DNA of 64,000 nucleotides from SB15 sp964639245 (GCA_964639245.1 CAZXCU010000005.1:186001-250000); one strand, 5' to 3'; shown: positions 1 through 8,637, numbered from the stretch's first letter. The notes: a model not told the origin generated them from the letters alone. A program made the numbers and translations.

Positions 1-600
1 CAGCGCGAAAAATCACGCGAATATTTTGTTCAGGCCTATGAAACCGGGTTGGCTGCCCAAGCCGATTTTTATACCGTTGATGCCGCACACATGATGGCGA
101 TTATCGAGCCAGACCCCGACGAGCAATTGGCATGGAATGAAAAAGCGCTGGTGCTGGCTGCAAAATCGGAGGATGCTCGCGCCCAAAAGTGGGCAGGTTC
201 GCTTTATAACAATCTGGGTTGGACGTATCACGAACGCGGTGAATACGAAAAAGCCCTGAATACCTTTCAAAAAGCGCTGGCTTTTCGCCAGCAACATGGC
301 AACGAGCGCCAAGTTCAAATCGCCCAATGGTGTGTGGCGCGTGGCCTGCGTTCGCTCCAACGCTATCCAGAAGCGCTGTCGATTTTACGGGAATTAGAAC
401 AATCCGCTTCCAACGATGGCTATGTGGATGAGGAATTGGCGGAATGTCTGCTGGCGATGGGAGATGAAACCACTGCCCTACCTTATTTTCAACGTGCCTA
501 CGAAAAACTCTCGCAGGACGATTGGTTTGCCGAACACGAAACCGAACGGCTTTATCGTCTGAAAGCCTATGCGGATAAAAACTCCAGTACAATCGCGTGA
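1..600 (+). CDS. TPR-repeat protein, 3' part only
   Basis: The reading frame is open from the first base, so the gene starts outside the window and 199 residues are visible. At least three helix-turn-helix units match tetratricopeptide repeats. The clearest lies near visible residues 66-99 (NLGWTYHERGEYEKAL, then FQKALAF), followed by degenerate units around SLQRYPEALSILREL and AMGDETTALPYFQRAYEKL. TPR units are protein-binding scaffolds, so a partner or assembly role is likely but nothing shows which. There is no membrane segment or enzyme motif in the visible part. Its 3' end overlaps the convergent menH end by 34 bases, and no terminator is visible between them. Confidence 0.75.
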   Translation, partial: QREKSREYFVQAYETGLAAQADFYTVDAAHMMAIIEPDPDEQLAWNEKALVLAAKSEDARAQKWAGSLYNNLGWTYHERGEYEKALNTFQKALAFRQQHGNERQVQIAQWCVARGLRSLQRYPEALSILRELEQSASNDGYVDEELAECLLAMGDETTALPYFQRAYEKLSQDDWFAEHETERLYRLKAYADKNSSTIA

Positions 601-1313
601 AAGAGACCGGACTGTTCTAAGTGTATGGTATGCCCTGCATTGGGGATAATTTTCAATTGAGCATCGGGAATCAGCGCGTGCATTTGCTGTCCAATTTGGG
701 TGAATTTTGTATCCTGTTCACCCGCTAAAATCAAAACGGGCAATGTAAGTTCCGGTAATTGATCCCATAACAACGGCTGAACCCCCGTTCCCATTCCGCG
801 TAAACTGTTGGCTAGCCCCAACGGGTTATTTTTAAGCCGCTGACTCCGCAACTTCACACGGACATCCTCTGGTAAATTTTTCTGCGTGGCAAAAAGCGGG
901 ATATTTTCCCAATCATCAACAAATTTTTCGATACCTTCCTGCATTAATTTTTGGGCAAGTTGTTCATCGCTGGCGATTCGTGCTGTTCGCTCTGATTCGG
1001 AGGCCAACCCCGGCGAGGCACTTTCCAGAATCAGGGAATGGAACATTTCGGGATAAAAAATGGCAAGGTAGAGCGCCAACCGTCCCCCCATCGAATAACC
1101 CAAGAGATACACTTTTTCGGGGGTGTGACGTTGAATAAATTCAATAAGCTCTTTGGCTGTGTCCGCCATGCTAAATTGGGTGGAAGGGTTGCTGCCGTGT
1201 CCCGGTAAATCGGGGACGAGAACGTCAAAATAAGCCGAGAAAAATTCGCGGTGGGGCTGCCAATTTTCGCTGCTGCCCGTGAAACCATGCAGCAAGACCA
1301 ACTTAGGATTCAT
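567..1313 (-). CDS. menH: MenH-like alpha/beta hydrolase (SHCHC synthase)
   Basis: A 248-residue alpha/beta hydrolase. Expected role: elimination of pyruvate from SEPHCHC to give SHCHC, the step after MenD in menaquinone synthesis. Visible features are the oxyanion region LLHGFTGSSENW (7-18), the nucleophile elbow GYSMGG with Ser74, Asp201 in AGEQDT and His228 in NAGHTIH, a complete triad. The frame is open 93 codons further upstream, but that part lies inside menE. The ATG at 1313 gives the normal family length and overlaps the menE stop by 11 bases, which implies translational coupling. It is the last gene of the men operon. Position beside menD, menB and menE makes MenH the best call, although this fold is generic. 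Confidence 0.85.
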   Translation of the reverse strand: MNPKLVLLHGFTGSSENWQPHREFFSAYFDVLVPDLPGHGSNPSTQFSMADTAKELIEFIQRHTPEKVYLLGYSMGGRLALYLAIFYPEMFHSLILESASPGLASESERTARIASDEQLAQKLMQEGIEKFVDDWENIPLFATQKNLPEDVRVKLRSQRLKNNPLGLANSLRGMGTGVQPLLWDQLPELTLPVLILAGEQDTKFTQIGQQMHALIPDAQLKIIPNAGHTIHLEQSGLFHAIVLEFLSA

Positions 1314-2763
1314 GAAATAGCTCCACAACCGCTTTGCGTTCAATTTTGCCGGAGGCAGTTTGAGGTAAGGAGTCCACAAACTTGATACGGCGCGGCTGTT
1401 TGTATCCGGCAAGATTCGCCCGGGTAAAAAGGAGAATTTCATCCTCTGAAATGGAATTTTTGACGACAAGCGCAGCGGCAACCTGCTGTCCCCATTCAGG
1501 ATGCGCGATTCCAACGACACAGACCTCTGCAACGGCAGGATGCTGGCGCAAAATGTGTTCAATTTCGGCAGGATAGATATTTTCTCCCCCACTCACAATC
1601 AAATCGCTGCGCCGCTGCACAATCCACAAATCGCCCTCTGTATCCAGATAACCAATATCACCCGTAGCAAGTTCGTCATGAAGCACATTTTGTCCGTAAT
1701 AGCCTCGCATCACCATGGGCGCAGAAACACGCACTTCGCCATATTCGCCTGTTGGGACAGTTTCGCCTGCTTCATTCACAATACGGACAGTGGCAAACAT
1801 GAGTGGTTTGCCCACACTCCCCGGTTTTTGATAGGTTTCCTGCGGCATGATGGTTGCGACTTGAGAACAGGCTTCGGTCAGGCCATACGTGAGCGCGATG
1901 GGCAGATTTTTCTCCTGACATTGTTGGATGAGGTCGGGCGAAGTCGCTGCCCCGCCTAACAAAATCAAGCGCAGGCTGGCAGGAAATTTTTCCCGGTGGT
2001 TCAACAGACGATAGAGCATGGTCGGAACAAGGGAGAGTAAGGTGATTTTTTGCGTATCCAGTGTGCGGTTGATCGCTTGTAAGTCAAAGCCCGTGTGTAG
2101 GACAACGGTTGTACCATACAGGCAGCAGCGATAAATGATATTCAGACCACCGACATGATAAAGCGGCAAACAACACAGCCATTGGTCATCGGAGTGTGTG
2201 CCTAAACGGAAAGACGAAGCCACCGCGCTCCAGAAAAAATTAGCGGTGGTGAGCTGCACCCCTTTGGGATTGCCGCTTGTGCCGGAGGTAAACACCACCG
2301 CCTGTAGCGTATTTTCCATTGTATCTCCCAAACCATGATGGGGAGATTTATCGGATATACCACTCTTCACCATCGAAAGCGGCTGCGGTGGATGGACGGA
2401 GATAATTTTGCGAGTCGGGGTGGTCAGTTGGCTGGCTTGAGATTCCGTTTCGGAGGCATAAATCAGCCAAGAGCAATTCAAATGGGAAAGCTGCCAGTCC
2501 AATTCCCGTGTGGTCAGGCGGGTATTGAGTGGGACAAGTACCGCTTGCAACCGCATGAGGGCATGAATGAGCAGCACATATTCAAGGCAGTTGGGCATCA
2601 GCACCGCGACCATTTGCCCCGCTTGGATGCCCCATGCCTTTAAATTTTCAACCACCTCATCCGTCAAAGCGTTAAGTTCAGCATATGTCCATGCCTGCTC
2701 CCCGATGATGAGGGCGGTTTGGGTGGGATGGGCTTGGGTGCTGGCAGCTAACCAATCTTGCAT
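1303..2763 (-). CDS. menE: o-succinylbenzoate--CoA ligase
   Basis: A 486-residue ANL-superfamily adenylating enzyme that activates o-succinylbenzoate with ATP and CoA. Motifs in order: phosphate loop TSGTSGNPKG (159-168), YGLTEACS (293-300), the hinge region with GDIGYLD (368-374) and RRSDLIVSGGENIYP (384-398), and the catalytic lysine in ASGKIERKA (Lys473). The length is typical of MenE. The ATG at 2763 has only a weak GAGAG upstream. It sits 101 bases after menB, the only sizeable gap in the operon, and that gap holds an inverted repeat. Substrate specificity is inferred from the operon; the motifs alone would fit any acyl-CoA ligase. Confidence 0.88.
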   Translation of the reverse strand: MQDWLAASTQAHPTQTALIIGEQAWTYAELNALTDEVVENLKAWGIQAGQMVAVLMPNCLEYVLLIHALMRLQAVLVPLNTRLTTRELDWQLSHLNCSWLIYASETESQASQLTTPTRKIISVHPPQPLSMVKSGISDKSPHHGLGDTMENTLQAVVFTSGTSGNPKGVQLTTANFFWSAVASSFRLGTHSDDQWLCCLPLYHVGGLNIIYRCCLYGTTVVLHTGFDLQAINRTLDTQKITLLSLVPTMLYRLLNHREKFPASLRLILLGGAATSPDLIQQCQEKNLPIALTYGLTEACSQVATIMPQETYQKPGSVGKPLMFATVRIVNEAGETVPTGEYGEVRVSAPMVMRGYYGQNVLHDELATGDIGYLDTEGDLWIVQRRSDLIVSGGENIYPAEIEHILRQHPAVAEVCVVGIAHPEWGQQVAAALVVKNSISEDEILLFTRANLAGYKQPRRIKFVDSLPQTASGKIERKAVVELFHES

Positions 2764-2789
2764 GAGTCGTCTCTCACAAATTCAATTTT

Positions 2790-2856
2790 GGGCGGGTATC
2801 GGGTGCATCAACTTTTTTCCAAGGAGCGTCATGGATAAGCGCACTTGTACCCGCCC
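2790..2856. repeat. imperfect inverted repeat between menB and menE
   Basis: Two GC-rich arms, GGGCGGGTATCGGGTGC (2790-2806) and GCACTTGTACCCGCCC (2841-2856), are mostly complementary around a 34-base spacer. The menB stop codon lies about ten bases beyond the second arm. Arms of the type GGGCGGGT/ACCCGCCC recur in many bacterial genomes as small dispersed palindromes, so this may be a decayed repeat element. It could also act as an RNA hairpin that separates menB and menE expression. Only one copy of this form was noticed in the window. Confidence 0.4.
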
Positions 2857-2864
2857 CTACGAAA

Positions 2865-3695
2865 TTAGGGTCGCCAAGGATATTTCTGGAAATCGGGTTG
2901 GCGTTTTTCCACGTAGGCATCGCGGCCTTCTTGCCCTTCTTCGGTCATATAAAAGAGCATGGTTGCGTCACCTGCGAAGACTTGCATCCCCATTTGCCCG
3001 TCGCAATCGGCGTTCATAGCTGCTTTCAAGAAACGAATGGCAATCGGGCTTTTTTCCAGAATTTCCTGCGCCCACTGCACCCCTTCGGCTTCAAGTTGAT
3101 CAACCGGAACAACTTTATTGACCAAGCCCATCTCAAGCGCTTCTTGGGCATTGTATTGACGGCAGAGATACCAGATTTCACGGGCTTTTTTCTGGCCTAC
3201 AATGCGGGCGAGATAACCTGAACCAAACCCCGCATCAAAACTGCCAACTTTGGGACCGGTTTGCCCGAAAATGGCATTGTCTGCCGCAATGGTCATATCG
3301 GCAATGACATGGAGAACATGCCCGCCGCCAATCGCGTAGCCCGCCACCAGCGCAATAACAGGTTTGGGCATGGTGCGGATGATACGCTGTAATTCCAAGA
3401 CATTTAGGCGTTCCGCACCATCGTCACCTTTATAACCTGCATCGCCGCGTATTTTCTGGTCGCCGCCGGAACAAAAAGCGTATTTGCCATCCTTGGCAGG
3501 GCCATTGCCTGTCAACAAAACCACGCCAATTTTGTTATCAGCCCACGCATCACGGAAGGCTTCGGTCATTTCATCAATCGTTTTGGGGCGAAAGGCGTTG
3601 CGAACTTCGGGGCGGTTAAAGGCAATTCGCGCCATACCGTCCGATTTGTGATAGGTGATGTCTTGATATTCCTTGACTTGTTTCCATTCAACCAT
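2865..3695 (-). CDS. menB: 1,4-dihydroxy-2-naphthoyl-CoA synthase
   Basis: A 276-residue crotonase-fold enzyme that closes the second ring of o-succinylbenzoyl-CoA to give DHNA-CoA. Diagnostic MenB features are FCSGGDQKIRGDAGY (74-88), the oxyanion region AIGGGH (121-126) and QTGPKVGSFDAG (145-156) with the Ser-Phe-Asp active-site segment that separates MenB from ordinary enoyl-CoA hydratases. The block GQKKAREIWYLCRQY (167-181) is nearly invariant in MenB. The ATG at 3695 has AAGGAG nine bases upstream, and this Shine-Dalgarno overlaps the menD stop. It lies 13 bases after menD in the men operon. Confidence 0.97.
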   Translation of the reverse strand: MVEWKQVKEYQDITYHKSDGMARIAFNRPEVRNAFRPKTIDEMTEAFRDAWADNKIGVVLLTGNGPAKDGKYAFCSGGDQKIRGDAGYKGDDGAERLNVLELQRIIRTMPKPVIALVAGYAIGGGHVLHVIADMTIAADNAIFGQTGPKVGSFDAGFGSGYLARIVGQKKAREIWYLCRQYNAQEALEMGLVNKVVPVDQLEAEGVQWAQEILEKSPIAIRFLKAAMNADCDGQMGMQVFAGDATMLFYMTEEGQEGRDAYVEKRQPDFQKYPWRP

Positions 3696-3708
3696 GCTGT
3701 TCTACTCC

Positions 3709-5436
3709 TTAATAAACGGCTTGTTTAACTGCTTTGATAATTTCATTCCGACGGGCAAAATCGCGTTTGGAGTCGGTTTTGACTTCAATGATGCTGGTTT
3801 GCGAACTGGTCAAACTGGCTTCAAATGCTTGCCGAAATGCTTGTGAATCGGTCACGCTAGTGAAATTCAACCCATAAAGAGTCGCGGCGTGTTCAAAATT
3901 CAGGCCGTGCGGGGTGATGAATAAATCGGTGAAGGGCGGGTCAAAATGGGCAACAGGCAGACGGTGAAAAATGCCGCCGCCGTCATTATTCAGCAGCACA
4001 ATCGTCATTTTGATGCCGCAACGCTGAATCGCTAGCAGGCCGTTCATATCGTGATAAAACGAAATATCACCGATGACCAGCACAGACGGCTTATCCGATG
4101 AAGCCGCGACTCCTAACGCGCTAGACACTACCCCGTCAATCCCGCTTGCGCCCCGATTGCCAAAAACGCGAATCGGTTTAGTCGTGGGGCGGGCGAACTG
4201 GTCAAGATGGCGAACGGGCAAGCTGTTCCCGATAAAAAGCTGCGACTCGGCGGGTAAAATGTCGAGTACATCGGCTAAAACCGCACCATCAAAATACTCA
4301 CCGCGCAATTCGTTTTCCAGCGCTTCCCAATGGGTATTTTCCAGTACGGCAAGCTGGTTTTCCCATGCTGAATTTTGACGCGGATTCAAGCGGCCTATCA
4401 ATTGCTGGCACAAGAGGGTTTCATTGGCTTGGATAAAATCGGTGGTGCGGTGCGAATCGTCCGCCCAGAGACCATTTTCCTTGATGTGAAAACGATAGGC
4501 AGGCGAAATTTTATCCAAATAGGTATTGAGCCAATTGGACGTTGGGACGTTGCCAAAACGAATCACCACCTCCGGCGGTTCAGGGAGCATCGCGCCGTTA
4601 TGGAGCAGTGTTTCATATCCCCCTATGAGCGTCGCCTGTGTGCCAAACCGAACATTCGACAGTGAATCAACAAAAATCGGGTAGCCACTGATGCGCGAAA
4701 GTTCGCTCACCGCTTGAGGAAAATTATCAACCGGGCAGCGCGTCCCACAAACAATCATCCCGCGTTCATGCTGGTTGATAGCGGCGGCGAGTTCATCAAG
4801 TTGGGTGGGTGTGGGCGCTAATATGCCGCGTGAGATATGGGCAAAGGGGCGGTTGCCTTCAATGAAAATATGGGTGTTATCGGATTCGACAGGTGTTGGT
4901 TCTAGGGGTTTGCGGAAGGGGAAGTTGAGATGCACCGCGCCTTTGACGAGGCCATTCGCCTTTGCGTAGGCACGGTCAGCAAGGGTGCGTAAATTGCGAA
5001 TCGCCACGTCAGAAGGGTCGGATTCGGGCAAAGCAACTTCAACAGACCACACTACCTGGTCGCCATACATTTTAATCTGGTCGATGGTCTGATTCGCGCC
5101 ACTATGACGGAGTTCATGCGGTCTGTCTGTGGTTAGAATGAGCAGTGGCACATTCGATTCTTTGGCTTCGATAATGGCGGGGAAAAAATTCGCGGTGGCG
5201 GTGCCAGAAGTGCAAACCACTGCGACTGGTTTATCCTCCGCCAGTGCCAACCCCAGTGCAAAAAAAGCTGCGCTGCGTTCGTCCAGATGCGAATAAACTT
5301 TGATGTGCGGATTTTCGGCAAAGGCCAGTGTCAAGGGGGTGGAACGCGAACCCGGCGCGATACACACCGCCGTTAAACCACAACGTGCCAGTTCGTCTAC
5401 AAAAATGCGTGACCAGACGGTATTCCGATTAGACAT
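3709..5436 (-). CDS. menD: SEPHCHC synthase (MenD)
   Basis: A 575-residue thiamine-diphosphate enzyme that joins 2-oxoglutarate and isochorismate. The N-terminal domain starts NRNTVWSRIFVDELARCG and carries the typical CIAPGSRSTPL; CTSGTATANFFPAIIEA contacts the cofactor. The C-terminal half has GNRGASGIDG and the metal/thiamine-diphosphate motif that begins GDISFYHDMNGL and ends in LLNNDGGGIF. Length matches the family. The ATG at 5436 has AGGAG upstream and overlaps the menF stop by eight bases, so the two products, which act consecutively, are made from coupled reading frames. Confidence 0.96.
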   Translation of the reverse strand: MSNRNTVWSRIFVDELARCGLTAVCIAPGSRSTPLTLAFAENPHIKVYSHLDERSAAFFALGLALAEDKPVAVVCTSGTATANFFPAIIEAKESNVPLLILTTDRPHELRHSGANQTIDQIKMYGDQVVWSVEVALPESDPSDVAIRNLRTLADRAYAKANGLVKGAVHLNFPFRKPLEPTPVESDNTHIFIEGNRPFAHISRGILAPTPTQLDELAAAINQHERGMIVCGTRCPVDNFPQAVSELSRISGYPIFVDSLSNVRFGTQATLIGGYETLLHNGAMLPEPPEVVIRFGNVPTSNWLNTYLDKISPAYRFHIKENGLWADDSHRTTDFIQANETLLCQQLIGRLNPRQNSAWENQLAVLENTHWEALENELRGEYFDGAVLADVLDILPAESQLFIGNSLPVRHLDQFARPTTKPIRVFGNRGASGIDGVVSSALGVAASSDKPSVLVIGDISFYHDMNGLLAIQRCGIKMTIVLLNNDGGGIFHRLPVAHFDPPFTDLFITPHGLNFEHAATLYGLNFTSVTDSQAFRQAFEASLTSSQTSIIEVKTDSKRDFARRNEIIKAVKQAVY

Positions 5437-6787
5437 GGATTTTTTCTCCTATGCCAAGCGCGTTGAGCATGGGTTTGAGCTTGAGGGCGGTTTCATCCCA
5501 TTCTTTTTGCGGGATGGAATCGCCGACAATGCCCGCACCCGCATACAGCCAGACCCGTTCATGCTGGCTAACGGCGGAACGAATCGCTACCCCAAATTCG
5601 CCATCCAAACGGTGGTCAATCCAGCCAATCGGCGCGGCATACCAGCCACGCGGGACGGGTTCGGCTTTGCGGATAAAATCCATCGCCAATTCACGCGGCG
5701 CACCGCCTAAGGCTGGGGTAGGGTGTAGCGTTTCGATGACAGGCAAAATCCCTGTGTCCTGTTTCAAGTGGCCTTGAATCGGGGTGTGCAAATGTTGGAT
5801 ATTGCTCAGGCGATAAATTTCAGGTGAATCGGGGATGTGCAGTTCATCGGTTAAATGGGTTAATTTTTGCCGGAGCGCTTGCACCACCAGCGCATGTTCA
5901 TGTAGTTCTTTGGGGTCGTTTAAAAGTTGCTGGGCGTAAATTTCATCTTCAACCGAGGTTGCCCCCCGTTTGACTGACCCCGCCAAGCCCATTGTGGTAA
6001 TTTTTTGATCTTCGACCCGGGCAAGCAGTTCAGGAGTTGCGCCAAAAAACGCATGGTAGGGACGCGGTTCAAACAGAAAACGGTAGCATTCGGGGTAGCG
6101 CTCGTTCAGATAGGGCAACGTGGTTTCGGCATGGAGGCGTTCGGCAAATTGAATCTCGCACACCCTTGAAAGGACGACTTTTTGCAGTTCGCCCATTTTA
6201 ATTTCATGGGTGGCCTCGGTGATGATGCGTTCCCATGTTTCATATGGCATGGGGTAATTGACAGCAACCTCACCCCCCTGCCCCCTCTCCGTGAACAGAG
6301 AGGGGGAGAATCCTTTTGTTTGTCGTGAGGTCAACATTTCACAGCGCACCTGCAAGGCTTCTTGCAATTGGGGCAAAATGTCCTGCGGATTTTCGTCCGG
6401 TTGAATCTGCGCGTTAATGGTCAGCCATGTTTCCCCATGGGTTTGGATGAGTTGATAATGCGGAAGGATAAAATGGGCAGGCGTAAACACCGACCATGTA
6501 TTGTCTGGCGCGAAATCATCACGGAAGGCAAACCCACCAAACAAACGTGGCGCGGCTAAATGCTCATCCCCGACGACCACGGCATCCCGAAATAATGCGT
6601 GTGCCTTGTGCCTGATGGTCTGAAAGCGGTCTTTGCCCCATGCCATGAGTTCTGCCGCTACGCCGAATCCAGCAAAAATCACAGCGCCATGATTCCAATA
6701 GCAGCGTTCCACGCCCTGTGCGTGATGCAAAAATTCGGCGGGAGAAATATCGGCTGTGCGCTGGCTGTAACTCACTAAGCGGCTCAT
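5429..6787 (-). CDS. menF: isochorismate synthase (MenF type)
   Basis: A 452-residue chorismate-utilising enzyme that converts chorismate to isochorismate, the entry step to menaquinone. The C-terminal chorismate-binding domain shows KVVLSRVCEI, GLAGSVKRG, a LHPTPALGG(A)PRE block and GWYAAPIGW. The N-terminal half is the variable subdomain. Around residues 157-172 a segment (FSPSLFTERGQGGEV) is encoded by a strong DNA palindrome that looks like an inserted repeat element kept in frame. The ATG at 6787 has GAGGA upstream and overlaps the tetR stop by four bases. MenF is favoured over the salicylate- or siderophore-type enzyme because menD, menB, menE and menH follow. Confidence 0.94.
   Translation of the reverse strand: MSRLVSYSQRTADISPAEFLHHAQGVERCYWNHGAVIFAGFGVAAELMAWGKDRFQTIRHKAHALFRDAVVVGDEHLAAPRLFGGFAFRDDFAPDNTWSVFTPAHFILPHYQLIQTHGETWLTINAQIQPDENPQDILPQLQEALQVRCEMLTSRQTKGFSPSLFTERGQGGEVAVNYPMPYETWERIITEATHEIKMGELQKVVLSRVCEIQFAERLHAETTLPYLNERYPECYRFLFEPRPYHAFFGATPELLARVEDQKITTMGLAGSVKRGATSVEDEIYAQQLLNDPKELHEHALVVQALRQKLTHLTDELHIPDSPEIYRLSNIQHLHTPIQGHLKQDTGILPVIETLHPTPALGGAPRELAMDFIRKAEPVPRGWYAAPIGWIDHRLDGEFGVAIRSAVSQHERVWLYAGAGIVGDSIPQKEWDETALKLKPMLNALGIGEKIHV
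6269..6316. repeat. palindromic repeat-like element read in frame inside menF
   Basis: A perfect nine-base stem CCCCCTCTC (6281-6289) / GAGAGGGGG (6298-6306) with an eight-base loop, flanked by CTCACCCCCCTG on one side and AGAATCC on the other. The pattern of C-rich lead, CCCCTCTC stem and GAGAGGGG stem is typical of small dispersed palindromes found in many bacterial genomes, usually between genes. Here it lies within menF, is a multiple of three in effect and adds about 15 residues without a stop. The family assignment is from memory of such sequences, not from a search. Confidence 0.6.
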
Positions 6788-7374
6788 GCGATTTTTTCCT
6801 CATGTCCGACACTTTTGAGCAGGACGGGCAGCAGCGCCGATAAGATGCGGTCAGGAGTCGGTTCGCCGGTATACACCCAGCGAATGACCACTCCGTAAAT
6901 TGCCCCCATCCACGCATAAGAGACCACTTCGGTATCTACGGCTGCCAAATCGCCTACCGCAATGGCCTCATCCAGATAGGTTTTAATCAGGCGGGCAAAG
7001 CGGTCATTAATTTCCATGCGTTTGTTTTCAAATGTTGCGCCGAGTCCCACCGCTTGGACGAGTAAAATTTTGGCGGGTAGGCGATATTTGCCGAAGGTGT
7101 GCAAACAGGCTTCCAGCGCCGCCCGTACCCGTTGAATCCCCTCATTTTCATGGGCAATCGCATCGGTAATGCGCCGTTCAAGCAAATCGGCGAATTGGTC
7201 AACCAGCGCCAGAAAAAGACGTTCTTTATTGGGGAAATGAAAGTAAATACCGCCTTTGGAAGTTTGCGATTCCTCAGCAATTTCATCGAGTTTGGTGTCA
7301 TGATAGCCTTTATTGGAGAAAATATTGAGCGCCGCATCTAAAATACGTTCCCGCGCCCCTTTGGTATCTTCCAT
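6784..7374 (-). CDS. TetR-family transcriptional repressor
   Basis: A 196-residue protein with the typical TetR N-terminal DNA-binding domain: RERILDAALNIFSNKGY (8-24) and the recognition region SQTSKGGIYFHFPNKERLF (about 36-54). The C-terminal half is the variable ligand-binding and dimer domain. It is the first gene of the menaquinone operon and overlaps menF by four bases. The ATG at 7374 has AAGGAG six bases upstream, and a near-perfect palindrome lies directly before that. Autorepression, and with it control of the whole men operon, is therefore the simplest reading. The ligand is unknown; a quinone, a naphthoate intermediate or an acyl-CoA are possibilities only. Confidence 0.92.
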   Translation of the reverse strand: MEDTKGARERILDAALNIFSNKGYHDTKLDEIAEESQTSKGGIYFHFPNKERLFLALVDQFADLLERRITDAIAHENEGIQRVRAALEACLHTFGKYRLPAKILLVQAVGLGATFENKRMEINDRFARLIKTYLDEAIAVGDLAAVDTEVVSYAWMGAIYGVVIRWVYTGEPTPDRILSALLPVLLKSVGHEEKIA

Positions 7375-7388
7375 ATGCTTCTCCTTGA

Positions 7389-7410
7389 ACAGACCGACTG
7401 GTCAGTCTGT
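7389..7410. promoter_or_regulatory. probable TetR-family operator before tetR-men operon
   Basis: A 22-base near-palindrome starts ACAGACCGACTGG and ends TCAGTCTGT. It has two mismatching base pairs and the core GACTGGTC at 7396-7403. It lies 14 bases upstream of the tetR start codon. A possible -10 box (TATTCT on the minus strand, 7415-7420) places the transcription start at the edge of the palindrome, so a bound repressor would cover the first transcribed bases. Spacing and form are typical of TetR-family autoregulatory sites. Confidence 0.75.
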
Positions 7411-7455
7411 TAAGAGAATAGCAGAATTTGAACACCCTGTCCTATCAGATTTGTA

Positions 7456-8544
7456 TTAGAAAAGCGCTTTTTGAATGACAGCGTATTCCATTTCGACCAC
7501 TTTAGCGAGCGCATAATTTTCGAGGGCGTACTGCCGTGCATTTTTACCCAGTTCCGCGCAGAGGGCGGGATTTTGCAACAGGTGTTGAATAGCAGCACGA
7601 AGACTTTCAGCACCCGTTTCGCACAACCAGCCTGTTTTGCCATGCTGAATCACTTCTCGGATGCCGGGTGAATTGCCACCAATCACTGCTTTGCCACAGG
7701 CCATCGCTTCAATGAGGGTTTTGGGATGGCCTTCATAATGGGAAGGCAAAATAAAAATCTTGGCTTGGTTGATCTGGGTCGGAATTTGGCTGTTCGGCAT
7801 GTTGCCTCGCCATTCGACACGCGGATTGTGAAATTTGGCTTTGAGTTCATTTTCTAACCCGCCCGCCCCGATAATCCGTAACGAAACCTCTAATGGTTGA
7901 AGCGCAGCCAGCAAATTTTCGATATTTTTTTGGGGGTGCAGTCGCCCGATAAAAATTAAATCCAGTTGCGGGGGTAAATTCATCGGGGCAAAGCGGTCTG
8001 TTTCAACAAAATTCGGGATGACATTCATTTTTGATTCAACCTGTGGCAAGCGCTTTGCAATCGAATCGCGCATCATCGGGGTCGTCACGATGATTTGCCG
8101 TGCAGCTTGAAAAACACGGTTTTCAATGTCAATGACTTTTTGAGTAAATGCGGCATCGTGTTCCAGCGCAGCAAATTCTGACCAGAGATAGCCACAGCGT
8201 GCAATCAACGGTTTGCGGAAAATTTGGGCAGCACGCAGGGCTACATCGGCACCGTTCATCTGATTGGTTTTAATCACATCACTTTGCAACAGGGGACGCG
8301 CATGTAAAAAAGGCAGCCACGCTTCATAGCGTTCAGGTGAACGCCCTTTTTGGTTAGGATAAATTTTGATGTCCGGCATCCGCGTTTGATACGCTAAATC
8401 ATCGGCAAGACCATGGGTAATAAAATGGGTTTGTACATTTTTAGCCTGCAAAGCGCGGTAAATAGCAATTTCGCGGTCAAACATGCCGGTTCTGTCCCAT
8501 TCACGCAGCGAGACTCCCCGTGTAAAAAACAAAGTGAGTTTCAA
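7456..8544 (-). CDS. GT4-family glycosyltransferase
   Basis: A 362-residue GT-B-fold glycosyltransferase. The C-terminal Rossmann half has LIFIGRLHPQKNIENLL, then the nucleotide-sugar site LPSHYEGHPKTLIEAMA with the EX7E pattern typical of GT4 enzymes. The start is TTG at 8544, preceded by AAGGTAGG; no ATG occurs until 19 codons later, inside the first fold unit (MKLTLFFTRG). It points away from the two plus-strand glycosyltransferases at 8638 and 10782 and probably serves the same cell-surface glycan or glycolipid pathway. Donor and acceptor cannot be read from the sequence. It precedes tetR by 81 bases on the same strand but is not obviously part of the men operon. Confidence 0.85.
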   Translation of the reverse strand: MKLTLFFTRGVSLREWDRTGMFDREIAIYRALQAKNVQTHFITHGLADDLAYQTRMPDIKIYPNQKGRSPERYEAWLPFLHARPLLQSDVIKTNQMNGADVALRAAQIFRKPLIARCGYLWSEFAALEHDAAFTQKVIDIENRVFQAARQIIVTTPMMRDSIAKRLPQVESKMNVIPNFVETDRFAPMNLPPQLDLIFIGRLHPQKNIENLLAALQPLEVSLRIIGAGGLENELKAKFHNPRVEWRGNMPNSQIPTQINQAKIFILPSHYEGHPKTLIEAMACGKAVIGGNSPGIREVIQHGKTGWLCETGAESLRAAIQHLLQNPALCAELGKNARQYALENYALAKVVEMEYAVIQKALF

Positions 8545-8637
8545 TTTGGCCTACCTTAATGTTTGCCCCAAAACTATACTTCGCTTCTTAGATAGTGTGT
8601 AGGGGTGCGGTTTGCGACTCACCCAATGGGACGGTCT

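Noticed and set aside
1314..1592. 93-codon extension of MenH
   Set aside because: It overlaps menE entirely and gives a non-homologous, arginine-rich N-terminus; the ATG at 1313 starts the normal fold.
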